From: Streptomyces agglomeratus
Lineage (GTDB): Bacteria > Actinomycetota > Actinomycetes > Streptomycetales > Streptomycetaceae
Assembly: GCF_001746415.1 (NCBI RefSeq)
Contig: NZ_MEHJ01000001.1
Location: 2,109,001-2,173,000, forward strand
Reading direction: 5' to 3'
DNA: 64,000 nt
Shown piece after piece: positions 33,843-43,433 of this stretch. The notes below the pieces were generated by a model. It was not told the origin of the DNA and made no database searches. It was given only the letters and a program-made list of their open reading frames with translations. The translations under genes and the position numbers were made by a program. Each line of letters starts with the position of its first letter. The first letter of the stretch is position 1.

Positions 33843-34877
33843 CTATGGCCGCCGCAGTTCCGTCAGGACCGCGGCGCCGGCCTCTTTGGTACCCAGGGAC
33901 CCGCCGAGGTCGGGGGTCACACGGCCAGCCGAGACCGCCGCGGCGACCGCCCGGCGGACCGCGTCCGCCTCCTCGGTCCGGCCCAGGTGCTCGACCAGCA
34001 GGGCCACGGAGAGGATCGCGCCGAACGGGTTGGCGGTGCCGGTACCCGCGATGTCCGGGGCGCTGCCGTGCACGGGCTCGAAGAGCCCTTTTCCGGTCAC
34101 GGGGTTGAGGTTCGCCGACGCCGCCACGCCGAGGCCGCCGGCCAGCGCGGCCGTGAGGTCGCTCAGGATGTCGCCGTAGGAGTTGTTGGTGACGACGACG
34201 TCGAAGGCGGTCGGATCGGTGGCCAGTCGCAGGGCGGCGGTGTCCACGTAGAGGTGGGACGTCTCGACGTGCGGGTGCCGTGCGACCGCCTCGCTCCAGC
34301 ACCGCTGCCACAGCTGTCCGCCGTTGCGGACGGCGTTGGCCTTGTCGACGAGGCACACCGACCTGCGCGCCACCGAGAACGCGAACTCCAGTACCCGTGA
34401 GACGCCTTGGTGGGTGCTGAGGTCCACGTCGATGGCGATCTCCTGGGGGGTCCCGGTGCGCGTACCGCCGCCGATGCCGCTGTAGAGCCCCTCGGTGTTC
34501 TCCCTGACGATCACGCAGTCGATCGCCCGGCGGGCCGGGTCGCGCAGCGGACTGAGCCTGTCGTGCAGGAGCCTGGCGGGCCGGTAGTTGACGTAGAGGT
34601 CGAGTTCGAGGCGCAGGGTGGTGAGGACCGTACGCACGTACGCGGTGTCGCTGAGCCGGGGGTCCCCGATCGCGCCGAGGAGCGCCGCCCGGCTGGACCT
34701 GATCCGGTCGAGGTCGGCTCCGGTCAGCGCGGTTCCGGTGCGCAGGTAGGTCTCCGCGTTGACGTGGTCCAGGACGTCCGTACGCGTCCCGAGGCCGAGG
34801 GCGTCGAGGACGTCCAGCGCCGGCTCGATCACCTCGGGACCGATGCCGTCACCGGGGATCACGGCGATGGTGGTCAA
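33843..34877 (-). CDS. Isopropylmalate/isocitrate dehydrogenase-family oxidoreductase
   Basis: A 344-residue beta-hydroxyacid oxidative decarboxylase fold: VIPGDGIGPEV at the start, VRENTEGLYSGIGG, the metal-binding VTNNSYGDILSDL and the NAD-binding LFEPVHGSAPDIAGTGTANP. No other leucine biosynthesis gene is nearby, so it is a cluster enzyme; echinomycin clusters carry one for chromophore formation, where oxidation next to an alpha-amino-acid carboxylate would suit it. The TTG start at 34877 has GTGAGG upstream and is 7 bp after the thioesterase gene. Confidence 0.85.
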   Translation of the reverse strand: MTTIAVIPGDGIGPEVIEPALDVLDALGLGTRTDVLDHVNAETYLRTGTALTGADLDRIRSSRAALLGAIGDPRLSDTAYVRTVLTTLRLELDLYVNYRPARLLHDRLSPLRDPARRAIDCVIVRENTEGLYSGIGGGTRTGTPQEIAIDVDLSTHQGVSRVLEFAFSVARRSVCLVDKANAVRNGGQLWQRCWSEAVARHPHVETSHLYVDTAALRLATDPTAFDVVVTNNSYGDILSDLTAALAGGLGVAASANLNPVTGKGLFEPVHGSAPDIAGTGTANPFGAILSVALLVEHLGRTEEADAVRRAVAAAVSAGRVTPDLGGSLGTKEAGAAVLTELRRP

Positions 34878-34884
34878 GGCCGCC

Positions 34885-35631
34885 TCACTTCGGGCCCTGG
34901 CTCAGCACGTCCGCGACGAGTTCCGCGACGTCGGTCGTCACGTGGAAGTGCCCGCCCGGCCGCACGGTCCCCGAAAAGCCGCCGGAGGTGACGCTCGCCC
35001 ACCCCGCCAGCTGGTCCTGCTCCACCAGCGGGTCGCCCGCGCCGTGGTAGCTGCGCACGGGACAGGACAGCGGACGGGTGCCGGGGCGGGGCCGATAGGT
35101 CGCGTGCGCCCGCAGGTCCGAGCGGATGACGGGCAGGAGGAGGTCGCGCAGCTCGGCGTTCTCGGCGACCGCGGGCTCGATGCCGCCCAGCGCGCACAGG
35201 GTCGACCAGAACTCGTCGTCGGGCGCCAGGTGGACACCCCTGTTGGTCATGGATCCGGGCGGCAGGGCGGCGGACACGCAGAGCGCCCGGGGTTCCTCAC
35301 CGGCGTCCCGCAGCAGCAGGGCGGTCTCGTAGGCGACCAGCGCCCCGAGGCTGTGCCCGAACAGCACGTGGTCGCCCGGCGGCAACCGCAGCAGTTCCGC
35401 CGCCACGCAGCCGGCCATCGCGGCCACGTCGTCCACGGGCGGCTCTCCGAAGCGGTCGCCGCGGCCCGGGTACTGGACGGCCATCAGCGACACACCGGGC
35501 GGCACCGCGGCGGACCACTCGCCGAAGGCGACCCCCGATCCCCCCGAGTGCGGGAAGCACACCACCCGGACGCCGGCAGGGTCACCGGCGATCATCGACC
35601 GCACCCAGCCGCGTTCCCGTATCCGGCTCAT
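34885..35631 (-). CDS. Type II thioesterase
   Basis: A 248-residue alpha/beta hydrolase with VVCFPHSGGSG, the nucleophile elbow LFGHSLGALVAYE and the C-terminal His region GGHFHVTTD. The catalytic triad can be seen: Ser in GHSLG, Asp in GAGDPLVE, His in GGHFH. In quinomycin-type clusters this enzyme (Ecm2) releases beta-hydroxy-Trp from the A-PCP didomain; it could also clear mis-primed NRPS carriers. It is the first gene of the minus-strand operon (thioesterase, dehydrogenase, monooxygenase, ABM, NRPS genes, MbtH). ATG 35631 follows GGCGGAG. Confidence 0.88.
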   Translation of the reverse strand: MSRIRERGWVRSMIAGDPAGVRVVCFPHSGGSGVAFGEWSAAVPPGVSLMAVQYPGRGDRFGEPPVDDVAAMAGCVAAELLRLPPGDHVLFGHSLGALVAYETALLLRDAGEEPRALCVSAALPPGSMTNRGVHLAPDDEFWSTLCALGGIEPAVAENAELRDLLLPVIRSDLRAHATYRPRPGTRPLSCPVRSYHGAGDPLVEQDQLAGWASVTSGGFSGTVRPGGHFHVTTDVAELVADVLSQGPK

Positions 35632-35990
35632 CCACTCCGCCTTTCTGGCCGGCCGTCGTTCCGTCCGCACCATGTTTTCCACTCGCCGCCGATTCGCGGG
35701 GCCCTCGACAGATGTCGGCAAGAGATCGGGGCGCGGTGGAACGCGGCGCAGACGATGCCAAAGGACACAAGGACCGCGAGCACGCCGCCGCACGGCACGG
35801 GCTCACCTCGCACGCGGACGCCGCGCACCACCACACCGGACACCGCCCGCCACCGTGAGAGGGCACGCGCCCTCCACCCAAGTCGCCGCCGTCCCGCGGC
35901 CCGGACGGACGGAGCGCACCCGCGGCTCCACCCGGACCTTCGCGCCCCTCGATCCACGCCTCGACCGACCCGCCGAAAGGGAACGCGATC
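35632..35990. promoter_or_regulatory. Divergent promoter region between thioesterase and aryl-AMP ligase genes
   Basis: This 359-bp gap separates two divergent biosynthetic genes and must hold both promoters. No confident -35/-10 pair or repeat was recognised. AAAGGGAA upstream of 35991 is the ligase ribosome site. Confidence 0.45.
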
Positions 35991-37586
35991 ATGCTTGACG
36001 GTTTTGTGCACTGGCCCGAACAGCTCGCGGCGGACCTGCGCCGGACAGGGGTCTGGCGCGGCCGGCCGATCGGTGACTTGTTGCACGAGTCGTGCGAACG
36101 GAACGCCGATCGGGTGGCCGTGGTGTGCGGCGAACGCCGGATGACCTACGCGGAGCTGTCCCGGCGGGCGGACCGGTTGGCGGGCGGCCTGATCGGACTG
36201 GGCATCAGGCCCCTGGACCGGGTGGTGGTGCACCTTCCCAACATCCCGGAGTTCGTCGTCCTGGTCTTCGCGCTGCTGCGGGCCGGAGCGATCCCGGTGC
36301 TGGCGCTGCCCGGTCACCGCAGGGCCGAGATCGCGCATCTGTGTGCCCACTCGGGGGCTGTCGCCTATGTGGTGAAGGACGAGTTCGGCGGGTTCGACTT
36401 CCGTACGATCGCCCGGGAGATCCCGTCGGTCCCGCACGTGATCGTCAGCGGCGACGCCCAGGAGTTCATTTCGCTGGAGTCGCTGGAGTCGCCGGACGCC
36501 CAGGACGTCGCACTGCCCACGGTGGACGCGTCCGACCCCGCGCTGTTCCTGCTCTCCGGGGGCACCACCGGACTGCCGAAGCTGATTCCCCGGACCCACG
36601 ACGACTACGAGTACGTCATGCGGGCCTGCGCGGAGGCGATGCGGGTGGGCCCGGAGGTGGTCTACCTCGCCGTCAACCCGGTCGCGCACCAGGCGGCCCT
36701 CGCCTGTCCGGGCGTGTTCGGCAGTCTCCTGATGGGAGGGAAGGCGGTACTCACGTCGAGCGTGCGGCCCGACGACGTCTTCTCGCTGATCCGCCGCGAG
36801 GCAGTCACCGTGACCACGGTCGTGCCCTCGGTGCTGCGGCTGTGGGCCGATTCCGGACGACCGCCCGGCGAACTGTCCCGCCTGCTGATCCAGGTGGGCA
36901 GTGCCCCGCTCGACCCGGCCCTGGCGCGCCGCGCGGCCCAGGAGCTGGGCTGCCGGATCCAGCGGTGGTACGGCATCAGCGAGGGGCTGCTGACCCACAC
37001 CCGGCTCGACGACCCGGAGGAGGTGGCCGTGAACACGGACGGCCGCCCGATGTCACCGGGCGACGAGGTCCGGATCGTCGACGACTCCGGGAACCCGGTG
37101 CCCGACGGGGAGCCCGGCGAGATGCAGGCGCGCGGTCCGTACACGATCCGCGGGTACTACCGGGCCCCCGAGGAGAACGCCCGGTCGTTCACACCGGACG
37201 GTTTCTTCCGCACCGGCGACCTCGTCCGACGCAGGCCGGACGGCAACATCATGATCGTCGGCAGGATCAAGGACGTCATCAACCGGGCCGGCGAGAAGGT
37301 CTCCGCGGAGGAGGTGGAGCGGCAGCTACGCACCCACCCCGCCGTGCAGGACGCGGCCGTGATCGGCGTGGCGGACACCGTGCTCGGCGAACGGACGTAC
37401 GCCTTCGTCGTCCTCAACGAGGCGGACGTCCGCCCGTCCGCCATGAAGGAGTTCCTCAGAGGCCGCGGCCTGGCCACCTACAAGATCCCCGACCGGCTGA
37501 TTCCGATGCCGCAGCTTCCGCGCACACCGATGGGGAAGGTCGACAAGAAGGCACTGCGCGCACGGATCGCCGCGTCACAACGCTGA
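35991..37586 (+). CDS. Aryl-AMP ligase (DhbE/Ecm1-like)
   Basis: A 531-residue stand-alone adenylating enzyme of the 2,3-dihydroxybenzoate-AMP ligase type. The P-loop reads LSGGTTGLPK (about 186), then WYGISEG, FRTGD and GRIKDVINRAGEK, with the catalytic Lys in PMGKVDKK. Such enzymes activate an aromatic carboxylic acid and load it on a carrier protein. In echinomycin biosynthesis Ecm1 activates quinoxaline-2-carboxylate and passes it to the fatty-acid-synthase carrier FabC; no dedicated aryl carrier is encoded in this window, which fits. It is the last recognisable cluster gene on the right. Confidence 0.88.
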   Translation: MLDGFVHWPEQLAADLRRTGVWRGRPIGDLLHESCERNADRVAVVCGERRMTYAELSRRADRLAGGLIGLGIRPLDRVVVHLPNIPEFVVLVFALLRAGAIPVLALPGHRRAEIAHLCAHSGAVAYVVKDEFGGFDFRTIAREIPSVPHVIVSGDAQEFISLESLESPDAQDVALPTVDASDPALFLLSGGTTGLPKLIPRTHDDYEYVMRACAEAMRVGPEVVYLAVNPVAHQAALACPGVFGSLLMGGKAVLTSSVRPDDVFSLIRREAVTVTTVVPSVLRLWADSGRPPGELSRLLIQVGSAPLDPALARRAAQELGCRIQRWYGISEGLLTHTRLDDPEEVAVNTDGRPMSPGDEVRIVDDSGNPVPDGEPGEMQARGPYTIRGYYRAPEENARSFTPDGFFRTGDLVRRRPDGNIMIVGRIKDVINRAGEKVSAEEVERQLRTHPAVQDAAVIGVADTVLGERTYAFVVLNEADVRPSAMKEFLRGRGLATYKIPDRLIPMPQLPRTPMGKVDKKALRARIAASQR

Positions 37587-37664
37587 CGGTGTGCCGGGGT
37601 GCGGGACGGGTTCCGCGTCCGTTCCGCGCCTGCCTCGGTTGACTTCGGTGGACGTCGAAGAACA

Positions 37665-37682
37665 GGCCGGGCATCCCCGGCC
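37665..37682 (+). terminator. Possible terminator after the aryl-AMP ligase gene
   Basis: GGCCGGG pairs with CCCGGCC around CATC, 78 bp after the stop codon. A 7-bp stem only; it also lies just beyond the broken methyltransferase end on the other strand. Confidence 0.35.
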
Positions 37683-37716
37683 CGCCACGCCTCGGCGGTT
37701 CAGTACAACCAGCAGG

Positions 37717-37785
37717 TCAGTCGTCCTTCTTCACCGGCTCCAGGATCGCCACGCACTCCACGTGGTGCGTCATCGAAAAGATGTC
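37717..37785 (-). pseudogene. 3' fragment of a TrmA/RlmD-type RNA methyltransferase gene
   Basis: The minus strand encodes DIFSMTHHVECVAILEPVKK, two more Asp and a stop. The intact methyltransferase at 49662-51035 ends LFPMTHHVECVAILEPAKK and two residues. Thus 22 C-terminal codons survive, with nucleotide differences scattered between the copies, and the remaining 5' part is absent. Both copies point the same way. This looks like a scar from recombination or element insertion at the gene's 3' end, not a functional gene. Confidence 0.75.
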
Positions 37786-38578
37786 ACCCCGATTCGAACC
37801 GCAAGAAACACCAGGTCAGAATCGTTCTGCGGGTCGTACATCCAGTACGTCGGGCGCTCAGAGCGTCAAGCGAGCGTCATGGCCGACGCCCTATCTCACC
37901 TCGCCGAGTTGCTGCACCCGGCGGTGCACGCCTCTGGTGCTCGTGACCGTCACGCTACTGCTCGTAGAGCTGATGGGCTGGCGGCTGCGGGATGATGCGT
38001 ACGGAGACGAAGGGAGCGCCGCCTCCGGCCCGGAAATGATGACGATGACGAGAAGCCTTGCTGGAACCACGCGGCCGTCAGCTGCACCGTGCCCAGCTCG
38101 ACGCCGACTGTGTCCCTGATTCATTGGGCGACTGTGGAGAGTCAGAGCCCGCAAAAACTGACACAGCCAGTCGACCCGGTTACGGTCCTCTGCGAGGCCC
38201 AGCAGCGCGGCCTGCTGCCGACCGGAGTCGAGTCGGCGAAGCTGCCGGGCTGCGACCACTTCTCCACTGACGTCGCAGGCGCTCGGCATGAACCGGCCTG
38301 AATCGCCCCAACGACGTCCGGGCGATCACGGGCCTGCTGGTAGCGCAACACCAGCACCACGCCTCCGGTGCCGGCGTGGCATGAACCTTGGTGGGCCGGG
38401 TGACTGCGAGCCCGGGCGTTCCACACCCCGGTGGCCGGGCCGTTCGACGATCGTTGGCCGACAGACGCACCCGTGCAGAGGCTACGTGATGCAATGACAT
38501 CTGCCCGGCACCGGGCTTGGCGCCGGCCCTGCTCACACCTGGGACGGAGCCCTGAGCACCAGCGAGCGAGGAGTGACC
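37786..38578. other. About 0.8 kb without an intact gene
   Basis: No reading frame here has a convincing start, ribosome site and protein-like composition. Together with the methyltransferase fragment it looks like degraded sequence at the edge of the accessory region. The last part must hold the promoter of the phosphatase gene. Confidence 0.5.
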
Positions 38579-39889
38579 GTGCGCGGGCCTGATGAGGACA
38601 GTGAGCCGACCACTCGTGCTCCCGAGAACGGGGGTGACCGGGGCAATGCGATGACCTTGGCCGGGACGCTGGCCGCGGCGGAGACCTCGGCGCCCGTGGA
38701 GTCGCTCGACGTGGTCGCGCGCATGCTCAAGGAACGCCTCGGGGCCGCGTCGGTGTCGTTCCTCATCACCGACTTCACCGGCGGCTCGGTCGTACGGCTG
38801 GGGGCGGCGGGCAGCGTCGATACCGAGGAACCCGCCCGGCGCATCACACTGCGGGGCACCCTGTACGACGACGTGATCCGCACCCAGCGGCCGAGCGTGG
38901 AGGACAAGGGCGAGGGCGCGCTGGTGCGGGTCGTCGCCCCGGTGACCAACCGCGGGGACGCCATCGGACTCCTCGAACTGTTCCTGGCCGCGGCGCCGAA
39001 CGCGGAGGTGATGCGGGAAATCGGCGAGACCGCGCACGCCCTGGCGTACATCGTCATCGCGAACCGGTCCTACACCGACGTGTACCAGTGGGGACGCCGG
39101 ACCAAGCCGCTGAGTCTGGCTGCGGAGATCCAGCACCGGTTGCTCCCCGCGTCGCTGGCCTGTGAGGCGGCGCAGTTCACGGTCGCCGGGGCGCTGGAGC
39201 CGGCCGACCATGTCGGGGGTGACACCTTCGACTACGTGATCGACCGGGACACGGTCCAGCTCTCCGTCACCGATGCCATGGGGCACGATGTCGAGGCCGC
39301 GCTGCTGGCCACTCTTGCGGTGGGCGCCCTGCGCCGGGCACGGCGGGCCGGTGGCGACCTGGCCGAGCAGGCCCGCCAGGCCGACCAGGCCATGCGCGAG
39401 CACGGCCGCCAGAGCTACGTCACCGGCCAGCTCCTGCGCATCAGCCTGATCGACGGCAAGACCGAGTTCATCAACGCCGGGCACCCCTGGCCACTGCGCA
39501 TGCGGAACGGACAGGTGCGGGAGATCACTCCGAAGGTCGATATGCCGTTCGGCTTCCATGCCCCTCACACCTACCGGGTCCAGTCGCTGGACCTGCGACC
39601 GGGCGACCGGCTGGTGATGCTGACCGACGGCATGCTGGAACGCAACGCCAACGCCCTTGAGCTGCCGGACCTGATCGTCCGCACTCGCGCGCTGCATCCC
39701 CGCGAGGCCGCCCGCACCCTCATCGCGGCGATCGTCGACGCCAACGACGGCCACCTGCAGGACGACGCGACTGTCATGTGCCTGGACTGGCACGGCGTCG
39801 ACCACTCCCGGCGGAACGCCGACACCGGCGCCGACCTCACCGACGCCTCCGCACCGTCACAGACGGGGCGGACCACTCCTGGGCGATGA
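38579..39889 (+). CDS. GAF-like/PP2C (SpoIIE-type) serine phosphatase
   Basis: About 436 residues. The N-terminal half resembles a GAF sensor domain (LKERLGAASVSFLITDF, TRRITLRGTLY-like region, IGLLELFLAAAP). The C-terminal half is a PP2C/SpoIIE phosphatase: AAEIQHRLLP, then PADHVGGDTFDY (metal Asp), VTDAMGHDVEAALLA, NAGHPWPLRM and LVMLTDGMLER. Such proteins dephosphorylate anti-sigma-factor antagonists in partner-switching pathways. The histidine-kinase-like ATPases encoded at 43-45 kb could be partners, but that is inference. GTG 38579 has GAGGAG 5 nt upstream; GTG 38573 is the alternative. Confidence 0.85.
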   Translation: MRGPDEDSEPTTRAPENGGDRGNAMTLAGTLAAAETSAPVESLDVVARMLKERLGAASVSFLITDFTGGSVVRLGAAGSVDTEEPARRITLRGTLYDDVIRTQRPSVEDKGEGALVRVVAPVTNRGDAIGLLELFLAAAPNAEVMREIGETAHALAYIVIANRSYTDVYQWGRRTKPLSLAAEIQHRLLPASLACEAAQFTVAGALEPADHVGGDTFDYVIDRDTVQLSVTDAMGHDVEAALLATLAVGALRRARRAGGDLAEQARQADQAMREHGRQSYVTGQLLRISLIDGKTEFINAGHPWPLRMRNGQVREITPKVDMPFGFHAPHTYRVQSLDLRPGDRLVMLTDGMLERNANALELPDLIVRTRALHPREAARTLIAAIVDANDGHLQDDATVMCLDWHGVDHSRRNADTGADLTDASAPSQTGRTTPGR

Positions 39890-40012
39890 CTCGAGGGCTG
39901 TTCCGGTAGCCCGCTTCGGCCGACCCTGGCCGGGCGGCGCAGGCCGAGTAGGACGAGGTCGACGCGCCCGACCAGGACCACCACAGCAGCGCGAGCCAGA
40001 ATGCTGTCGCGG

Positions 40013-40846
40013 TCAGTAGGTGGCCAGGGAGATGGCGATGTAGTGCGCGGTGAAGCCCGCCACGGTCAGTGCGTGGAAGACCTCGTGGAAGCCGAACCAG
40101 CGGGGTGAGGGGTCGGGCCGCTGAAGAGCGTAGACCACCGCGCCTGCACTGTAGAGGAGACCGCCGACAATGATCAGGACGAGTACGGCTGCTCCGCCGG
40201 TGTGCAGGAAGTCGGGCAGATAGCGCACCGGTGCCCACCCCAGGGCCAGGTAACACGGGGTGTACAGCCAGCGCGGGGCTCCGACCCACAGGACCCGGAA
40301 GGCGATGCCGGCCAACGCGCCCGCCCACACGATCCACAGCAGTACGGACCGCTGGTCCGGCTGGAGGAGGAGCACGGCCAGGGGGGTGCAAGTGCCGGCG
40401 ATGATCAGGAAGATGTTGGCGTGGTCGAGGCGTCGTAGAAGAGCTTCGCCGAGCGGCCCCCAGGTGCCGCGGTGGTAGATGGCGCTCGTTGCGAACAGCA
40501 GCCAGGCGGTGACCGAATACACGGCGCAGGCCAAAAGCGCCTGCGGCGTACGGGCCAGGCAGATGAGTACGACGCCTGCGATCAGTGCGGCGGGGACCAT
40601 TCCGGCGTGGAGCCAGCCACGCAACCTCGGCTTGATCGGTTCGGCCAGGACGGCCGCCCGCTCCACCAGGGCGGCAACCGAGTGAACCTTCTTCCCTGCA
40701 TCGCCACTCTGTGATCCGCAGGGCAGCCCGTCTTCACGGCGTTCTCCACGCGCTGAGGCGACGTGACTACATCCGACTTCAGCGGCGTCGCGGGACACAG
40801 CTTCCTGTCCTCCCTCGGACTCCTGGGCATCGCTGCTGGCAACCAT
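40013..40846 (-). CDS. Hemolysin III/PAQR-family membrane protein
   Basis: A 277-residue protein with seven hydrophobic segments and the family's metal-binding pattern: SAIYHRGTWG in the second helix region, DHANIFLIIAGTCTPL, and FHEVFHALTVAGFTAHY near the C-terminus. Bacterial members (YqfA/HlyIII) affect membrane properties; true hemolysis is doubtful. The first about 55 residues are hydrophilic and not part of the family, so the start may lie further downstream, but no better-supported codon was found. Convergent with the phosphatase gene. Confidence 0.82.
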   Translation of the reverse strand: MVASSDAQESEGGQEAVSRDAAEVGCSHVASARGERREDGLPCGSQSGDAGKKVHSVAALVERAAVLAEPIKPRLRGWLHAGMVPAALIAGVVLICLARTPQALLACAVYSVTAWLLFATSAIYHRGTWGPLGEALLRRLDHANIFLIIAGTCTPLAVLLLQPDQRSVLLWIVWAGALAGIAFRVLWVGAPRWLYTPCYLALGWAPVRYLPDFLHTGGAAVLVLIIVGGLLYSAGAVVYALQRPDPSPRWFGFHEVFHALTVAGFTAHYIAISLATY

Positions 40847-41068
40847 GCGGTCATGCTAGGAGACTCACCCGGGCAGCATGATCGGAGGTCGGTCCCGACC
40901 CCTCACGCCCACGTCGCCGGGTTCGGGCTGATTCGCCGTCGTATGAGCTCCGGACCCGGTGATGCTGCCGTCAATTGCGCCTGCCGAAGCCGAGTAGATC
41001 GGCTGGGCATGGGAACGATCAGGGCTCCCGAACGGGCATCTCCGCTCGTCTACGCGCAAGGATCGCCG

Positions 41069-41629
41069 ATGCTTCCTGAGGTCCGCCCCCACGTATCCGC
41101 CCCCCTCGCACACCAGCTGGAACACCAGCTGGGCCTCGCTTCGCATCTCGAAGCCGGCCATCTCGATGTGGAGCGCCTCGTCGGCATCGCAGTCGTCGCA
41201 GCTGCCCACTCCGATGGCTATGCGGCCACCGGCCATCTCCTCGGCCTGCTGGCCGCGCTGCCTGCCCCCACGAAGGCAGGAGAACGCTTCTGGTCGGACC
41301 TGTGGAGGTCTTCGGGCACCGCGTACCTGCTACCCGTCAACATCAAGGCTCTGGTGCTGCGTTCCCTGGCAGGAGAAGGAACTCCCCTGGCCCGACAAAT
41401 CCTCTCGGCCGTCGATGAGATGACCCCGCCCCAGCGCGTCGCGGCCGGGGAGGTGATCGGTCAAGCCCTCGCTGAGTCCGACCATTTTCCCGACCTCAAG
41501 ACACAGGTCATCGGAGAACTGTGGCTCCGAGACCTCGAGCTCACCGCCTGGCGCGTCCTGCACGCAGACCACAGGTCGGACGATGCCGCTGGACGGACAG
41601 CCTTCTCCGACGCCTGGACGAGCGTCTGA
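41069..41629 (+). CDS. Hypothetical protein, helical
   Basis: A 186-residue protein beginning MLPEVRPHVSAPLAHQLEH. It is rich in Ala, Leu and charged residues and looks all-helical, without membrane segments or motifs I recognise. The ATG at 41069 has AAGGA about 8 nt upstream, which is why the longer upstream extension was not used. It faces the decayed regulator gene (convergent). Function unknown. Confidence 0.55.
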   Translation: MLPEVRPHVSAPLAHQLEHQLGLASHLEAGHLDVERLVGIAVVAAAHSDGYAATGHLLGLLAALPAPTKAGERFWSDLWRSSGTAYLLPVNIKALVLRSLAGEGTPLARQILSAVDEMTPPQRVAAGEVIGQALAESDHFPDLKTQVIGELWLRDLELTAWRVLHADHRSDDAAGRTAFSDAWTSV

Positions 41630-41720
41630 ACCTCTGCTCCTCCGAGCTGCGCTTTGCGTCCCGGGCAGTGTGCGTGGCGGCGGCCGTAAGCTTCTGGGAA
41701 AGTTGCAGGTCTCAGCCGCC

Positions 41721-42061
41721 TCAGGGCGCTGCCGTAGGGTTGGGTGATTCGGCGGCGCGGCAGTGTTCGGCGCTGATGCGCTGGGCTTCCTCGAGCTGGT
41801 TCTCAAGGATGACGATGCGGCAGGCAGCCTCGACGGGGGTGCCATTGTCGACGAGTCCCGGGCTGCCCGGGCGGCGATGCGCAGCTGGTAGCGGGAGTAG
41901 CGGCGGTGTCCACCCTCGGAACGGAGCGGTGTGTTCAGGCTGGCTTCTCCGATGGCACGGAGGAAGCCCTGGGTGGTGCCGAGGATTCCGACGGCCCGGC
42001 CCATCGCGTAGGCGGGGTAATGGTCGTCATCGAGCCGGCCGAACGAATCGTCTACTGTCAT
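41721..42061 (-). pseudogene. Frameshifted copy of a MerR-like regulator gene (unit copy 1)
   Basis: The first about 70 codons (MTVDDSFGRLDDDHYPAY, TTQGFLRAIGEASLNTPLR, GGHRRYSRYQLRIAAR) closely match the intact gene at 43568-43906. Then there is an extra GCA triplet and loss of one base in the GAA codon that follows ARAR. After it, homology continues in the next frame (LVDNGTPVEAACRIVILEN and on to a stop at 41721). The length difference (+3, -1) accounts exactly for 341 versus 339 bp. The ribosome site has also lost the GAGAGGTG seen in the intact copy. It is a pseudogene unless the indel is a sequencing error. Confidence 0.8.
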
Positions 42062-42085
42062 TGCACTGTCTGTGAAACGCGTGGA

Positions 42086-42117
42086 GGGGCCCTGGTGCCA
42101 TATGGCACCAGGGCCCC
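42086..42117. promoter_or_regulatory. 32-bp perfect palindrome in the leader of the copy 1 regulator
   Basis: The 16-nt half GGGGCCCTGGTGCCAT is followed by its exact reverse complement. It ends 24 bp upstream of the regulator start. A matching hairpin with the same 14-bp stem and a different loop sits in front of copy 2. Could be an attenuator, an operator or a terminator of upstream transcription. Confidence 0.6.
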
Positions 42118-42801
42118 GAAGGAACTGCTACACCATCTGCCGGCCCTGTTACTGCGCCGACCTTCTGTGTCCGCAGACCCGACCGAGATGCTGTCGGGGG
42201 TGCGGGGATCGCGGTTGCTTGACCGGAGACCACCTCACTATCGATGTCCTGCGGTACCCGGGCTCAAGACTCCTCCCGGGCGATCCTGATGGCGCTTCGG
42301 CTCCTCCGTTCTTCCCTCGGTGATCAACTGTCTACCTAACGGGAACTGCGTACTGCTGGTACAGCTCTACTGCGTACTGCTGGTGATGCGAACTGCTCAG
42401 TGGCCTGCGACAGCGCCACTCTTCGGCAGCCAGCCCCGTCGCCCGTCCTGCGTCTGCTCTGGCTTGGAACTCCACTGCCGAACCTCCCGGTGCGCGCGCC
42501 CGCAGCCGACGCCTTCACCGAGGTGCTGCTCACTGACTTCACTGCTGGGTACTACGAACTGCACTTGCGGGTACTGCCACTGCGTCAACTGCGGTACTGC
42601 TCACGGCGGCCCCTGATCACTGCGGGCCACCCGGTCCGGTGGTCAGTCCCGTCACCGTCCTGCAACAACCCTGGCTTCGAAACTCCACCACCGCACCGCC
42701 CTGCGAACTGCAACTGCGGTACCACTGCCCGGCAGTTCGTCTCTGCCAGGCCCTGCTGTCTCTCTGGGCTACGAGAGAAACCATAACCACACCACCGACC
42801 A
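42118..42801. repeat. ACTGC-rich non-coding stretch, copy 1
   Basis: No gene is supported here. The pentamer ACTGC recurs in clusters: 42345, 42352, 42369, 42376, 42392, and again from 42541 to 42600. The 16-mer ACTGCGTACTGCTGGT is repeated exactly at 42345 and 42369 (24-bp period). The whole stretch is homologous to 43965-44621. Confidence 0.7.
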
Positions 42802-42968
42802 ATGTCTACTCCGGCCAACACAGATTTCTGCGCGTTCGACGATGAGGTATTCACCTCGAACAGCGACATGGGTAGGACGCAAGGCGGTCATCACCGGCTA
42901 ACCACCGCAGGCCGGGGCACAAACGCCGGGCAGGCAGAGCTGGGCATGGACGATCAGAGACCGGGGTG
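42802..42968 (+). CDS. Small ORF at the conserved end of the repeat stretch, copy 1
   Basis: A 55-residue frame starting MSTPANTDFCAFDDEVF. Copy 2 has a related frame, MSTPVGIDFRALEGEVT. For the first 15-20 codons the two copies differ by substitutions without frame-breaking indels, which suggests coding selection. The stop overlaps the GTG of the following ATPase frame (GTGA), as in coupled genes. No good ribosome site precedes it. Not recognised. Confidence 0.35.
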
Positions 42969-43380
42969 ACCCTGATGGAGACGATGAGCGTCAGCGTCGC
43001 AACCGCCCGCTCCTCAACATCCGCGACCGGCGCGCGACAGCGCCCGGCATTTCCTCGAAGAGCTCTTACCGGCGATCGCAGCCGAGGCCGCCGAAACGTG
43101 TGCCTGGTCGTCTCGGAGCTCGTCACCAACGCCCTGCGCCACGGTGCCGGCACCTGCACCCTGGAGCTGACCGCGCACCCGGACAGCATCGAAGTCGCCG
43201 TGCACGACCGCAGCCCGAAGGGGCCGCGCATGCGCACCCGCGACCTGAACGGCAGCACCGGAGGATTCGTCTAACCCATGTCCAACCGCCTCGCCCGCAC
43301 CACCCCGTGACCTGTCAGGTGGCCGGCGGCAGAACCGTCGAGCAGTCAAAGACCTGGTGGGCGACGGTCCCTCAAGCAGC
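42966..43380 (+). pseudogene. Decayed histidine-kinase-like ATPase gene (unit copy 1)
   Basis: The HATPase core is clear (VCLVVSELVTNALRHGAG, HPDSIEVAVHD). Before it, a stretch must be read in another frame to give the expected ARHFLEELLPAIAAEAAET, meaning two compensating indels. After GGF the frame hits TAA, yet family-like sequence (PM-NRLART) continues beyond it. The intact-looking homologue is at 45126-45590. RsbW-like proteins of this type bind anti-sigma antagonists or sigma factors. Confidence 0.7.
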
Positions 43381-43433
43381 GCCGGGCCTCCTGACGTGAC
43401 TTGCCCTCGGTGGTCCGCCGCAGGGCAGAAAGG

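Noticed and set aside
37781..37805. tRNA-like T-arm (CCCCGATTCGAACC) next to the methyltransferase fragment
   Set aside because: The stem bases on either side of TTCGAAT do not pair, and no acceptor, D or anticodon arm is found.
42345..42400. CRISPR-like array
   Set aside because: Repeats are only 5-16 bp with irregular short spacing, and no cas gene is present.
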